64,000 nucleotides of DNA from Saprospiraceae bacterium. GTDB taxonomy: Bacteria > Bacteroidota > Bacteroidia > Chitinophagales > Saprospiraceae. A program made the translations under genes and the position numbers. The DNA lies in contig JAHDGU010000008.1 of NCBI GenBank assembly GCA_020627535.1, forward strand, positions 62,001 to 126,000, in the 5' to 3' direction. Shown piece by piece: positions 33,172 to 41,978 of this stretch (positions are counted from its first letter, which is position 1; the number at the start of each line of letters is the position of its first letter). The notes under the pieces were generated by a model. It saw nothing but the letters and a program-made list of their open reading frames with translations. It had not been told where the DNA came from and did not search any database.

Positions 33172-34998
33172 CTAAGAATAGATCAGTATGTCAAGGGATT
33201 CACTCCTCCCCTTGAGTAGCGCACTCTCTGCGACGATCGACATGTCTGTCGAGTTGTCATCCAGGAGCTCATGCATGGCCTGTGTGATGATGAGCGAACT
33301 ATTGTACTTTTTGTTCAACTGTTCGAGACGAGCAGCAGTGATGACCGCATTCCCAGTGACAGAAAACTGTTTACGATTTTCATTGCCGACATTTCCTGTG
33401 ACGATATCTCCAGCCTGGATTCCAATCCGCACTTCAGTGGGTGGTATATCACTATTCTGATTGAGCTCCTTGAGTTTTCTGAGTATCTCTAGGGCAGCAT
33501 CGTAAGCATGTTGGGCATCATTTCCATGAGAGATCGGTGCGCCAAAACTGGCCATGAAGCCATCGCCCAGGAGCTGATTGACGACTCCACGATGAGACTC
33601 TATGATATCCATGATGTAGCCAAAGACTTGGTTTTGGTATGCGATGAGCTCCTTGGCATCCATTTCTTGAGCTATGGGCGTAAAGCCTGCGATATCAAGA
33701 AACATGATGGCAGCAAAGCTTGCCTGTCCATCGGCCAGATTACCCTCTGCGAGCAGGGCAGATGCAACATCACTCGACACTTGCTGTTCAAGGAGTTTCT
33801 TGATTCTTGCCTCAGCACTCTCTAGTTGACCTTTGGTCTCTTCAAGCTGTGTATATGCCTTTTGCTTGACCCGATAGAAGTAAAATATCACCATCAGCGT
33901 GCCTAAGACGAGTCCGGTGAGCAAGGTGAAAATATTTTTGATGCGCTTTTGCTTTTCTTCTTCGGATCGTGCGGCCAGAAGCTCATATTCGGTCAGCTTT
34001 TTCTCTTGCTCGAGTGTCTGGATTGCTCGCTGTCTATCCTTTTCGATCTCCGCAGCTCGTACAGAGTCTTGGAAGATGCGTTGACTCAGACTTTGATACT
34101 CTTTGAAGTAGTTGATGGCACTGACTGCGTCATTCTCTCGGATTGCCTTGTCAGAAAGATCTTTGAGTCTTTCTTGTTGATTGCGTGATTGTGCTATGGA
34201 TTTTTCAAGTGTCGCTAGCTCAGCAGTATCTGCCTGATCCAAGACAACAGGATTTAGAATTGTCGGTGGGATATACTCAGTTTGGATCGAATCAATGACT
34301 TTGGATACATCAGATGATATGGACAGGCTATCCTCTAGAGATGCTATAGATGCGCTGATTTCTGTGATACGATCATCACGGCCCTTGTCTTTGAGCATCT
34401 CAATGGCTGTCTCATAGTCCTCGATGGCCTCAGCATATTCTTTGTTCGTCTCATGAGTACGTGCTTTGGAGAGCTGGGACTCGATGGTGACATCCTTACG
34501 TGTTTCGCGCACCGCTTCCCCGATTCGGATTTTATTTGCTGTCTTCTTGAAGATATTGTCCTTCACTTCACCTCTTGCGATCCGCTCTCTGATATCTTGC
34601 GTGAGAGGATCTATCTGAGATCTGAGATCATCAAGAGCGTATGTGATGGCTAGATTGCGTGCTTGTTCTAGCGCATCACGAGCCAGGATATAGTCTTCTC
34701 TCTTATGATATGCTCTGCCCAGTTGCCAGTAGGACTCGGTATGTGCATGCTGTGCGGCACTGTCTGTGACCGTCACATTATCGTAGAGATTTTCGCTGAG
34801 ATCAGTGGCTTGCCTAGCGTACCTAAGAGCTTTGCGCGGTGATAAATCATGGTATCGATCACTGAGCTCATTGAGTACTATGAGTCGATCGTATCCATGC
34901 AGAGTTTTGGCATCTTGTTCGAGCTGGGCGAGACTCAGGTCTTGCGCCATTATCATACTTCCGATGATCAGACATATGCAGAGTAGGCAGTGTCGCAC
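33172..34998 (-). CDS. TPR and class III nucleotidyl cyclase sensor protein
   Basis: 608 aa. Signal peptide (MRHCLLCICLIIGSMIMAQ), TPR-like helices (about 30-245), a long coiled coil (about 260-355), one TM helix (IFTLLTGLVLGTLMVIFYFY), a second coiled coil and a C-terminal class III cyclase domain (about 420-608). The two metal Asp are present (FLDIAGFT near 435, LGDGFMASF near 479) and so is the transition-state Arg. The usual Asn of VNxAxR is replaced (GNAVITAARLE has Ile there), so activity may be weak or altered. The likely role is an envelope sensor that makes, or once made, cAMP or cGMP. Confidence 0.9.
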   Translation of the reverse strand: MRHCLLCICLIIGSMIMAQDLSLAQLEQDAKTLHGYDRLIVLNELSDRYHDLSPRKALRYARQATDLSENLYDNVTVTDSAAQHAHTESYWQLGRAYHKREDYILARDALEQARNLAITYALDDLRSQIDPLTQDIRERIARGEVKDNIFKKTANKIRIGEAVRETRKDVTIESQLSKARTHETNKEYAEAIEDYETAIEMLKDKGRDDRITEISASIASLEDSLSISSDVSKVIDSIQTEYIPPTILNPVVLDQADTAELATLEKSIAQSRNQQERLKDLSDKAIRENDAVSAINYFKEYQSLSQRIFQDSVRAAEIEKDRQRAIQTLEQEKKLTEYELLAARSEEEKQKRIKNIFTLLTGLVLGTLMVIFYFYRVKQKAYTQLEETKGQLESAEARIKKLLEQQVSSDVASALLAEGNLADGQASFAAIMFLDIAGFTPIAQEMDAKELIAYQNQVFGYIMDIIESHRGVVNQLLGDGFMASFGAPISHGNDAQHAYDAALEILRKLKELNQNSDIPPTEVRIGIQAGDIVTGNVGNENRKQFSVTGNAVITAARLEQLNKKYNSSLIITQAMHELLDDNSTDMSIVAESALLKGRSESLDILIYS

Positions 34999-35031
34999 GA
35001 TCAGAAATATAGGATTTTTAGTTGGAGTGCC

Positions 35032-35556
35032 CTATGTAGTGAGGGTGCTGACCTCAATGGATGTAGCCTGCCATGCCTCGATGATATCTCCGAGTTGATG
35101 GATCATGTAGTGCGATTCAATCTGCATGTCAAAGGCTCGGGATTGGCCATATCCGTGAAATTCTATCCTGTTTCTACTAGGTCGACCCGCGATCTCATTC
35201 TTGATATCACTGAGGTCATCGTGTTGCAGACCATATTTTGTCTCTACCAGAATCTGCTCGTATTGCTGGACTTCCAGTGTCTCCACGATCTTTTTTCCTT
35301 TTTGGATTTGTATGAGCTTAGGGGTGATGATAATACTACTTTGATTGGTCAAGGACTTGATCATCAGACCCGATCGGTACATGACATATCCGAGTATGGC
35401 TGCAATCGCCAGGACTGACCACAAGAGCCAGCCTTTCAGCTCTAGGAAGTTGATGGCTACACCAATCGGTATCACAAGGACAAGTGTAGCCATGAGTTGC
35501 TTCCTCCTCAGGTCATAGTAGTGGTCCTCGTCGATCAGCTTCGCCTTGAATGTCAT
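35032..35556 (-). CDS. two-TM membrane protein with PH-like domain, unknown function
   Basis: 174 aa from the ATG at 35556 (a TTG at 35565 is the other option). Two adjacent hydrophobic helices (LMATLVLVIPIGVAINFL and GWLLWSVLAIAAILGYVMY) are followed by a soluble beta-rich domain (SSIIITPKLIQIQKGKKIVETLEVQQYEQILVE) that looks like the bacterial PH/YcxB-type fold. No function is known to me. It lies 11 bp after the icmF stop on the same strand. Confidence 0.68.
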   Translation of the reverse strand: MTFKAKLIDEDHYYDLRRKQLMATLVLVIPIGVAINFLELKGWLLWSVLAIAAILGYVMYRSGLMIKSLTNQSSIIITPKLIQIQKGKKIVETLEVQQYEQILVETKYGLQHDDLSDIKNEIAGRPSRNRIEFHGYGQSRAFDMQIESHYMIHQLGDIIEAWQATSIEVSTLTT

Positions 35557-35576
35557 AGAGCTCAATCTCTTTATCT

Positions 35577-38500
35577 CTACATATTCCGTCTATATTGCCC
35601 TCCGACTTCATAGAGGGCATGGGTGATCTGCCCGAGAGAACAGCTTTTCACTGTAGTCATGAGTTCCTCAAAGAGATTTTCATTTTTCAAAGCTTTCTGT
35701 TTGAGTTGGAGAAGAGCTGATTTTCTAGTCTCTTCATTGGCTTGATGCAGTCTGCCAAGCTCATCTATTTGGCTGATCTTTTCATCCTTGGTGGATCGGA
35801 TGACCTCTTGTGGAAGTACAGTGGGTGATCCGTCTTTGGACAAAAATGTATTGACACCGATGATCGGGTATTCTCCCGTATGCTTGAGCATCTCATAGTG
35901 CAGACTCTCTTCTTGGATCTTGCCTCGCTGGTACATGGTCTCCATGGCACCTAGGACTCCACCACGATCTGTGATCCTGTCAAATTCAGATAGCACGGCT
36001 TCTTCTACGAGATCGGTGAGCTCCTCTATGATGAAGGAGCCTTGGAGCGGATTTTCGTTTTTGGCCAGACCGAGTTCGTGATTGATGATCATCTGGATCG
36101 CGACTGCTCGTCTCACGCTTTCTTCCGTGGGTGTAGTGATAGCCTCGTCATAGGCATTGGTATGCAGAGAGTTACAATTGTCATAGATAGCATAGAGTGC
36201 TTGCAGGGTGGTACGGATGTCATTGAATGAGATCTCCTGAGCGTGCAGGGATCTACCTGAGGTCTGGATGTGGTACTTGAGTTTTTGTGATCTTTCTCCA
36301 GCCTCATACTTGTATTTGAGGGCTTTCGCCCAAATGCGCCGTGCCACACGGCCTATCACCGCGTACTCAGGATCCACACCATTGCTAAAGAAGAAACTCA
36401 GATTGGGCGCAAATGCGTCGATGTCCATACCTCTGCTGAGGTAGTACTCGACAAAGGTGAAGCCATTGGCCAGGGTAAAGGCGAGCTGCGTGATAGGATT
36501 AGCTCCCGCTTCTGCAATGTGATAGCCGCTGATCGACACCGAATAGAAATTTCTGACACCTTGATCGATGAAGTACTGCTGCATATCACCCATGAGACTG
36601 AGTGAAAACTCTGTAGAGAAAATGCAAGTGTTCTGTGCCTGATCTTCTTTGAGGATATCAGCTTGTACAGTGCCACGCACCGCTTTGAGTGCTCGTTCTT
36701 TCATTTGCGCGTAAGCGCTCTCGTCTAGCACCTCATCTCCTGTGATGCCTAGTAGCACTGTGCCAAGACCATCATTGCCTTTGGGGAGATCACCACGATA
36801 TACAGGACGAGCGATGCCGCGGTCGTCATACTTGCGCTTGAGAGCTGCTTCTACACGATCTTCCAGCTGATGCTCTCGGATGTAGCGTTCGCACTGTTGA
36901 TCGATGGCAGCATTGAGGAAAAATGCGGTGATCGTGGCAGCGGGACCATTAATGGTCATGGATACTGAGGTCTTTGGATCGCAGAGGTCAAAGCCAGAAT
37001 AAAGCCTCTTGGCATCGTCTAGCGACGATATGCTGACACCGCTATTGCCGATTTTCCCGTAGATATCGGGCCTGTGATCTGGATCTTCGCCATAGAGCGT
37101 CACGCTATCAAAGGCTGTGGAAAGTCTTGCCGCCGGCATATCAGAGGCGAGGTAATGAAAGCGCTTGTTGGTGCGCTCTGGATTGCCCTCTCCGGCAAAC
37201 ATCCTGGTCGGATCTTCACCCTTGCGCTTGAAGGGAAATACACCAGCCGTGAAGGGAAATTGGCCAGGAACGTTTTCTTGCATACGCCATCTGAGAATCT
37301 CTCCGTAGTCGCGATATCTCGGTAAGGAGATTCGCGGTATCTTATTGTGACTTAGTGATGTCGTGTAGGTCTGCACTTTGATATCGCGTGACCTGACTTT
37401 GTACACATACTCGTCTTCCTTGTAGGCGTCACGTAGGCTTGGCCATGATTCAATGAGCTCTAGGCTCTCACGATCCAGATCTTGTCTGAGCTCTTCGCGC
37501 TTGGCATCCAAGAGTGCCTGTGCCGTTTGGTCCTCGATGAGCTGCAGGCTGTTTTCGATACTATAAAGCTGAGTAGCGATCTTGCTTTGCTTTTCTGCCC
37601 GCTGATCGTAGCTGCGATTGTTCTCTGCGATCTCCGAGAGATAGCGTACCCGACTTGGCGGTATGATGTAGATCTTTTCAGACTCACCCGTGCGAAGATT
37701 GATCTCTGAGCTTTCGCCAAAATGTGTTTTTTCTTGAAGAATGCCCATTAAGCTTTTGTAGAGCTGATTGGTGCCGGGATCGCTAAACTGCGAGGCAATG
37801 GTGCCTACCACAGGAATCTTCTCATCAGCAAGATCCCAAGCATTGTGGTTCCGGACATATTGCTTTTTGACATCTCTGAGGGCATCCAGAGCGCCTCGCT
37901 TGTCAAATTTATTGATGGCTATGAGGTCTGCAAAGTCGAGCATATCGATTTTCTCGAGCTGGCTTGCAGCACCGTATTCTGGTGTCATCACGTACATCGA
38001 GATGTCTGAATGATCGACGATCTCAGTATCTGACTGACCGATGCCTGATGTCTCTAGGATGATCAGGTCAAAGCCAAAAGCCTTGAGGATTTCAAGCGCT
38101 GATTTGATATGCTTGGAAAGTGCCAGATTGGCTTGTCTGGTGGCGAGGCTACGCATGTATACCCGTTCATTGCTGATCGCATTCATCCTGATCCGATCGC
38201 CCAATAGAGCCCCGCCGGTCTTTCTCTTGGTCGGATCGATAGAGAGGACCGCAAGATTGAGCTCTGGGAAGTCGAGCAGAAAACGTCTGATGACCTCATC
38301 GACCAGACTAGACTTACCCGCACCACCTGTACCTGTGATTCCTAGCACAGGAGCTTGCTTCTTTGCACTTTGAGACTTGATCTGTGATATCAGAGACTCT
38401 GCTTGCTCTGGATAGTTTTCTACATGTGAGATGAGTCGGGCGATGGCATGATGCTGAGTGGGCTCAAGGCTTTTGAGTTCACCATTGAGCTTGGCTCCGA

Positions 38501-38951
38501 TGGCAAAGTCGCAGTGCTGGATCACATCATTGATCATGCCTTGGAGCCCCATCTCTCGACCGTCATCTGGACTGTAGATGCGCGTAATCCCGTAGTCCTG
38601 TAGTTCTTTGATCTCTGCGGGTAGGATCGTGCCACCACCGCCTGCGAATATCTTGATATGACCACAGCCTGCCTTCTGAAGGAGGTCATACATGTATTTG
38701 AGATATTCTACATGACCACCTTGGTAAGAGGTGATGGCGATGCCTTGCACATCTTCTTGGATCGCGCATTCTACGATTTCTTGTACAGAGCGATTGTGTC
38801 CGAGATGGATGATCTCCGCTCCCGTGCGCTGCATGATGCGACGCATGATATTGATGGCTGCGTCATGCCCATCAAAGAGTGATGCAGCTGTGACGATTCT
38901 GATCTTATGTGTCGCCTCATAGGGCGCGGCTTGAGCTGGATGCATGGTCAT
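35577..38951 (-). CDS. icmF: fused isobutyryl-CoA mutase / G-protein chaperone
   Basis: 1124 aa from the ATG at 38951 (another ATG at 38945). Domain order is that of IcmF: an N-terminal B12-binding domain (about 15-150, with [10 protein letters not shown] where the cobalt-ligating His lies), a MeaB-like GTPase (Walker [11 protein letters not shown]), a linker, then the mutase barrel (about 570-1120; TIDG-like loops and [14 protein letters not shown]). It interconverts isobutyryl-CoA and n-butyryl-CoA or a related acyl-CoA using adenosylcobalamin, with the built-in GTPase guarding the cofactor. Two hairpin-motif copies are inside (36320-36337 and 37709-37723). Confidence 0.95.
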   Translation of the reverse strand: MTMHPAQAAPYEATHKIRIVTAASLFDGHDAAINIMRRIMQRTGAEIIHLGHNRSVQEIVECAIQEDVQGIAITSYQGGHVEYLKYMYDLLQKAGCGHIKIFAGGGGTILPAEIKELQDYGITRIYSPDDGREMGLQGMINDVIQHCDFAIGAKLNGELKSLEPTQHHAIARLISHVENYPEQAESLISQIKSQSAKKQAPVLGITGTGGAGKSSLVDEVIRRFLLDFPELNLAVLSIDPTKRKTGGALLGDRIRMNAISNERVYMRSLATRQANLALSKHIKSALEILKAFGFDLIILETSGIGQSDTEIVDHSDISMYVMTPEYGAASQLEKIDMLDFADLIAINKFDKRGALDALRDVKKQYVRNHNAWDLADEKIPVVGTIASQFSDPGTNQLYKSLMGILQEKTHFGESSEINLRTGESEKIYIIPPSRVRYLSEIAENNRSYDQRAEKQSKIATQLYSIENSLQLIEDQTAQALLDAKREELRQDLDRESLELIESWPSLRDAYKEDEYVYKVRSRDIKVQTYTTSLSHNKIPRISLPRYRDYGEILRWRMQENVPGQFPFTAGVFPFKRKGEDPTRMFAGEGNPERTNKRFHYLASDMPAARLSTAFDSVTLYGEDPDHRPDIYGKIGNSGVSISSLDDAKRLYSGFDLCDPKTSVSMTINGPAATITAFFLNAAIDQQCERYIREHQLEDRVEAALKRKYDDRGIARPVYRGDLPKGNDGLGTVLLGITGDEVLDESAYAQMKERALKAVRGTVQADILKEDQAQNTCIFSTEFSLSLMGDMQQYFIDQGVRNFYSVSISGYHIAEAGANPITQLAFTLANGFTFVEYYLSRGMDIDAFAPNLSFFFSNGVDPEYAVIGRVARRIWAKALKYKYEAGERSQKLKYHIQTSGRSLHAQEISFNDIRTTLQALYAIYDNCNSLHTNAYDEAITTPTEESVRRAVAIQMIINHELGLAKNENPLQGSFIIEELTDLVEEAVLSEFDRITDRGGVLGAMETMYQRGKIQEESLHYEMLKHTGEYPIIGVNTFLSKDGSPTVLPQEVIRSTKDEKISQIDELGRLHQANEETRKSALLQLKQKALKNENLFEELMTTVKSCSLGQITHALYEVGGQYRRNM

Positions 38952-38954
38952 ACA

Positions 38955-38966
38955 GTGTTTAAACAC
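38955..38966. promoter_or_regulatory. GTGTTTAAACAC palindrome just upstream of icmF
   Basis: A 12-bp perfect palindrome, 3 bp from the ATG at 38951. It supports starting the gene at 38951 or 38945 rather than at the TTG at 38972, which would translate it. Confidence 0.35.
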
Positions 38967-39017
38967 GAGCAAGGCTCATGAGTTTGGTTTCCACGACCAC
39001 AAAGTTACGGGCAAGGG

Positions 39018-39632
39018 CTATCGCAAAAGCTGTCTAAATTCTTGCAAGATCATACTGGTCGCACCCCAGATGATATCACCGTGGTGGACAAATGACGGCA
39101 CTTTGATTTTCATATGGCCGGCGGTGACTGTCGATCTCGTGATATCCATATCGATCAAGTCTTTGACGGGCAGCTGTATGATACGATCGACTTCTGATCG
39201 ATCGGGCTCAAAGTTGATAGGCATTTTCGCGAAAGCGACATATGCCGCTACTAGGAATCCAGAGACAGGTATGTAGATATCTGTGAGTCTTCCCAGGAGC
39301 TCAAGCGTTTGTGCATCTACACCCATCTCTTCGCAGAACTCACGTCGAGCCGTGTGCTCGAGATCGAGATCAGTGTCTTCGTACTTGCCACCGGGTAAGC
39401 TGATCTGGCCGCTGTGACGATCCTGGTCATGCGTATTGCGCTGCATGAGGACAATGTGCTCTTCACCATCTTTGGGATAGAGACAGATCATGACGGCTGC
39501 TTTTTTGGCGGAAGCCAGATCCTCTGAGGCATAGGATATAGGTCTACCACTTGGTGCCAGAACCCAATGTGCCGCAGCACCTGGTAGCGGCTGAGAGAGT
39601 CTTTGGATGAGTTGCTGCCTGTGGGACTGGAT
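39018..39632 (-). CDS. NUDIX hydrolase, CoA-pyrophosphatase type; start codon non-standard or lost
   Basis: The Nudix box is GGKYEDTDLDLEHTARREFCEEMGV split by the usual loop (GK...REFCEEMGV), giving diphosphate hydrolysis, probably of CoA-like substrates. The first ATG is at 39491, but it would remove a conserved N terminus. The frame stays open upstream for 47 more codons, and these read like the N terminus of this family (LIQRLSQPLPGAA, then VLAPSGRP, then AKKAAVMICLYP). The stretch ends one codon (TAC) after the TAG stop of hemD, in the same frame, with no ATG, GTG or TTG. I give the first ATC (39632) as the nominal start. An unusual start codon, readthrough from hemD, or a broken gene are the options. 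Confidence 0.8.
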   Translation of the reverse strand: MQSHRQQLIQRLSQPLPGAAAHWVLAPSGRPISYASEDLASAKKAAVMICLYPKDGEEHIVLMQRNTHDQDRHSGQISLPGGKYEDTDLDLEHTARREFCEEMGVDAQTLELLGRLTDIYIPVSGFLVAAYVAFAKMPINFEPDRSEVDRIIQLPVKDLIDMDITRSTVTAGHMKIKVPSFVHHGDIIWGATSMILQEFRQLLR

Positions 39633-39635
39633 GTA

Positions 39636-40415
39636 CTAGCCTTTATTGGAGACCTGAATGTACTTCTCCAGAGCCATAGTCATACTAGTGATGCCTGGTG
39701 CAGGAGCCTTGATATTGATGTGAAGACCTTTTTCCTCCACAGCTTTTGACGTGCTATTGCCGAAGATGGCCAAGCGAGTCTCATTTTGCTTGAAGTCTGG
39801 AAAGTTCTCGTACAAACTCTGGATGCCTAGTGGGCTGAAGAAGACTAGAATGTCATAGGTGATGTCCGCAAGATCAGAAAGATCACTACTTACCGTCTTG
39901 TACATCATCGCTTCTTTCCAGTCAAATTCTTTTTCAGTCAAGAACTTAGTGATAGGAAGTGCACCGAGATTAGAGCAAGGAAGTAGAAACTTCTCTTTCG
40001 TACGGTGTTTCATGAGCGCCGTCTCGAGATCCTCGATATTTCTCTTACCGACAAAGACCTTTCTCTTGCGATATACGATGAACTTCTGGAGGTAGTTTGC
40101 GATCGCCTCTGTAAGACAGAAGTACTTCATCTCGCTACTCACCTTGATGCGCATTTCTTCGCACATCCTGAAGTAGTTTTCGATAGCATGATTGCTCGAA
40201 AATATGACCGCCGAATACTCATCCGGTCTCAAACGTGCTTTGCGAAATTCCTTCTCTGTGACCGACTCTACGTGAATGAATGGTCTCCAATCAATCTGAA
40301 GTCCATACTTCTGCTCAAGTCTATAGTAGGGTGATCTTACTGGCTTTGGTTGAGAGACGAGGATTGTCTTTACCTTTTTATACGTCTCTTTGACAACAGT
40401 CTTAGCTTCCTGCAT
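39636..40415 (-). CDS. hemD: uroporphyrinogen-III synthase
   Basis: 259 aa, two-domain HemD fold with low sequence conservation but recognisable stretches: TILVSQPKPVRSPYYRL at the start, YSAVIFSSNHAIENYF, LLPCSNLGALPI, and DILVFFSPLGIQSLYENF near the second domain. It closes the linear tetrapyrrole hydroxymethylbilane into uroporphyrinogen III for haem and B12. It sits 32 bp downstream of a DUF4271 gene and directly before the NUDIX frame. A DUF4271-hemD pair is a familiar Bacteroidota arrangement. Confidence 0.9.
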   Translation of the reverse strand: MQEAKTVVKETYKKVKTILVSQPKPVRSPYYRLEQKYGLQIDWRPFIHVESVTEKEFRKARLRPDEYSAVIFSSNHAIENYFRMCEEMRIKVSSEMKYFCLTEAIANYLQKFIVYRKRKVFVGKRNIEDLETALMKHRTKEKFLLPCSNLGALPITKFLTEKEFDWKEAMMYKTVSSDLSDLADITYDILVFFSPLGIQSLYENFPDFKQNETRLAIFGNSTSKAVEEKGLHINIKAPAPGITSMTMALEKYIQVSNKG

Positions 40416-40447
40416 CCAAAATGGCTTTGCTCAAGTTGTAAATCTGC

Positions 40448-41917
40448 CTAGGACACTGCTTTCCAAAGCACTGCTAGAGGCATCAATTCCACGGTGCAAA
40501 GGTATAACATAAAATGAAAACCTGATCTGCTCGCGATGGGCCATGCCATGAGAGTATTGCGGAGATTGCGCAAGATATAAAATAATATGAAGATCCCAAA
40601 TCCAGCGATCATCGACCATTTTGCCAGGTCGGCTTGACCAAATGCCATGAAGAAGTTGATAGGTAACAAGAGAAGGCCACCGACCACATTGAAGACGATG
40701 ATTGAGAAGCTGTAACTTTTCATCATCCGCTCCAAAGGAAAAACCCAGCCTAGTGCTAAGAGCACAAAATGCTTGAGCAAATAGATACCCGTGACTCCGG
40801 CAATGGCATAGACCAAATAGAGGTATCCCGGCAACTTGATATAGTGCTGTAGACTCAAGTAAATGAAGACTCCTGCATTGAGAAAGAAAAGTACATAGAG
40901 TGCTGAGTAGACGATATTGGTATTGGAGTTTCGCTTTCGAAACATCAGGTCAAGTAGATTGTGATTGTTGATCGACTTGAAAAGATTGGCGATGAGGCTG
41001 CGCTCCAAGTAGATAAACATGCTGCCGATGAGAGATACGAGCAGTAGGATCCAGAAGAGGATCAATTTATTGGGTGCGCTTTTGATATTGTCATTGGTGA
41101 CAATCAATTTCTCGATGTCCGACCCAGAAAATACTTCGGTGACACGACGGTCACCAGCTGTTGCGTCCTCCTCTAGAGCTGATGATGCAGGGCTCGTACT
41201 GAGTCCAGCACTACTTGCATTTTCTCCATCCTCAAGAGTGCTTGGCTCTGCATCTTGTCCGGGTGGGGAGTCAGTGATGGCTTGTGAAGCTGGTTTCTCA
41301 GTACGCTTCTCTGGGCTATCGCTAGGTTCGGCTGCACTGTTTGGAACTTTAGAATTTGGTTTCTTGATGCGCGCTTTGGGTCTAGACCTCGCAGCAGCGA
41401 TAGATTCATCACTCGCCTTGGGTACCATATCAAAGGGATTATCAAACTCCTTCGCTCTCTCAGGCCGGTATCTTGGGAGTTCATCACTGATTTCTAGTCG
41501 GGCTCCGGGAGTAGTCATAGCTGCGCCAGGATTGCGATCAGTGCTAGCTTTCTCAGTTTCGGAAGGTATGGCTTCTACTCTTAGCTCTTCAGCTACTGGA
41601 GGGAGCAAGGCTTCCTCTTTTTTTTCTTCTTCTTCAGGTAGGATGTCACTAGTGACTTCTGCTCTGACTGTCTCTGAGCTTGTCGTGATGGGAGAAATTG
41701 GGGAGGAGCTACCCGCTTCTTCAATGACCGCGGTAGTTGCTGATGACTCTTCGACTGTGGTGATATCTGCTTTGATTTGTTCTGCTGCCCTGATTTCCTC
41801 AAGCTGCTCCTTGTTGAGCTTATGCTTAAGGTCAAAGGGATTCTGTGCCATGAGCCCGAGGGACATGACGAATAGAGAAAAGGATAAGGTAGCACGATAC
41901 AACAAGCAAAATCGCAT
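40448..41917 (-). CDS. DUF4271 membrane protein with long Ser/Pro/Glu-rich linker
   Basis: 489 aa. A signal peptide (YRATLSFSLFVMSLGLMAQ) is followed by a short conserved segment (NPFDLKHKLNKEQL) and a disordered, repetitive linker of about 230 residues rich in Ser, Glu, Pro and Thr, with a second copy-like motif DNPFDMVPKA. The C-terminal 210 residues have six to seven TM helices of DUF4271 (LILFWILLLVSLIGSMFIYL through FGIFILFYILRNL). The role is unknown. It precedes hemD on the same strand. Confidence 0.88.
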   Translation of the reverse strand: MRFCLLYRATLSFSLFVMSLGLMAQNPFDLKHKLNKEQLEEIRAAEQIKADITTVEESSATTAVIEEAGSSSPISPITTSSETVRAEVTSDILPEEEEKKEEALLPPVAEELRVEAIPSETEKASTDRNPGAAMTTPGARLEISDELPRYRPERAKEFDNPFDMVPKASDESIAAARSRPKARIKKPNSKVPNSAAEPSDSPEKRTEKPASQAITDSPPGQDAEPSTLEDGENASSAGLSTSPASSALEEDATAGDRRVTEVFSGSDIEKLIVTNDNIKSAPNKLILFWILLLVSLIGSMFIYLERSLIANLFKSINNHNLLDLMFRKRNSNTNIVYSALYVLFFLNAGVFIYLSLQHYIKLPGYLYLVYAIAGVTGIYLLKHFVLLALGWVFPLERMMKSYSFSIIVFNVVGGLLLLPINFFMAFGQADLAKWSMIAGFGIFILFYILRNLRNTLMAWPIASRSGFHFMLYLCTVELMPLAVLWKAVS

Positions 41918-41960
41918 TAGAGGAAATAAATATATGTCAATTCTCTATGTGTATGTGTCT

Positions 41961-41976
41961 GCCTTTCGGCAAAATG
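41961..41976 (-). repeat. dispersed GNRA-hairpin motif, intergenic copy
   Basis: On the minus strand GCATTTT then GCC-GAAA-GGC, in the short gap between the DUF4271 gene and the stop of the MuiA-like gene. Confidence 0.6.
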
Positions 41977-41978
41977 CA

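Noticed and set aside
35461-35473. 13-base match to the TetR operator (ACCAATCGGTATC)
   Set aside because: It lies inside the coding region of the two-TM protein (encoding part of VIPIGV) and lacks the left arm of the inverted repeat.
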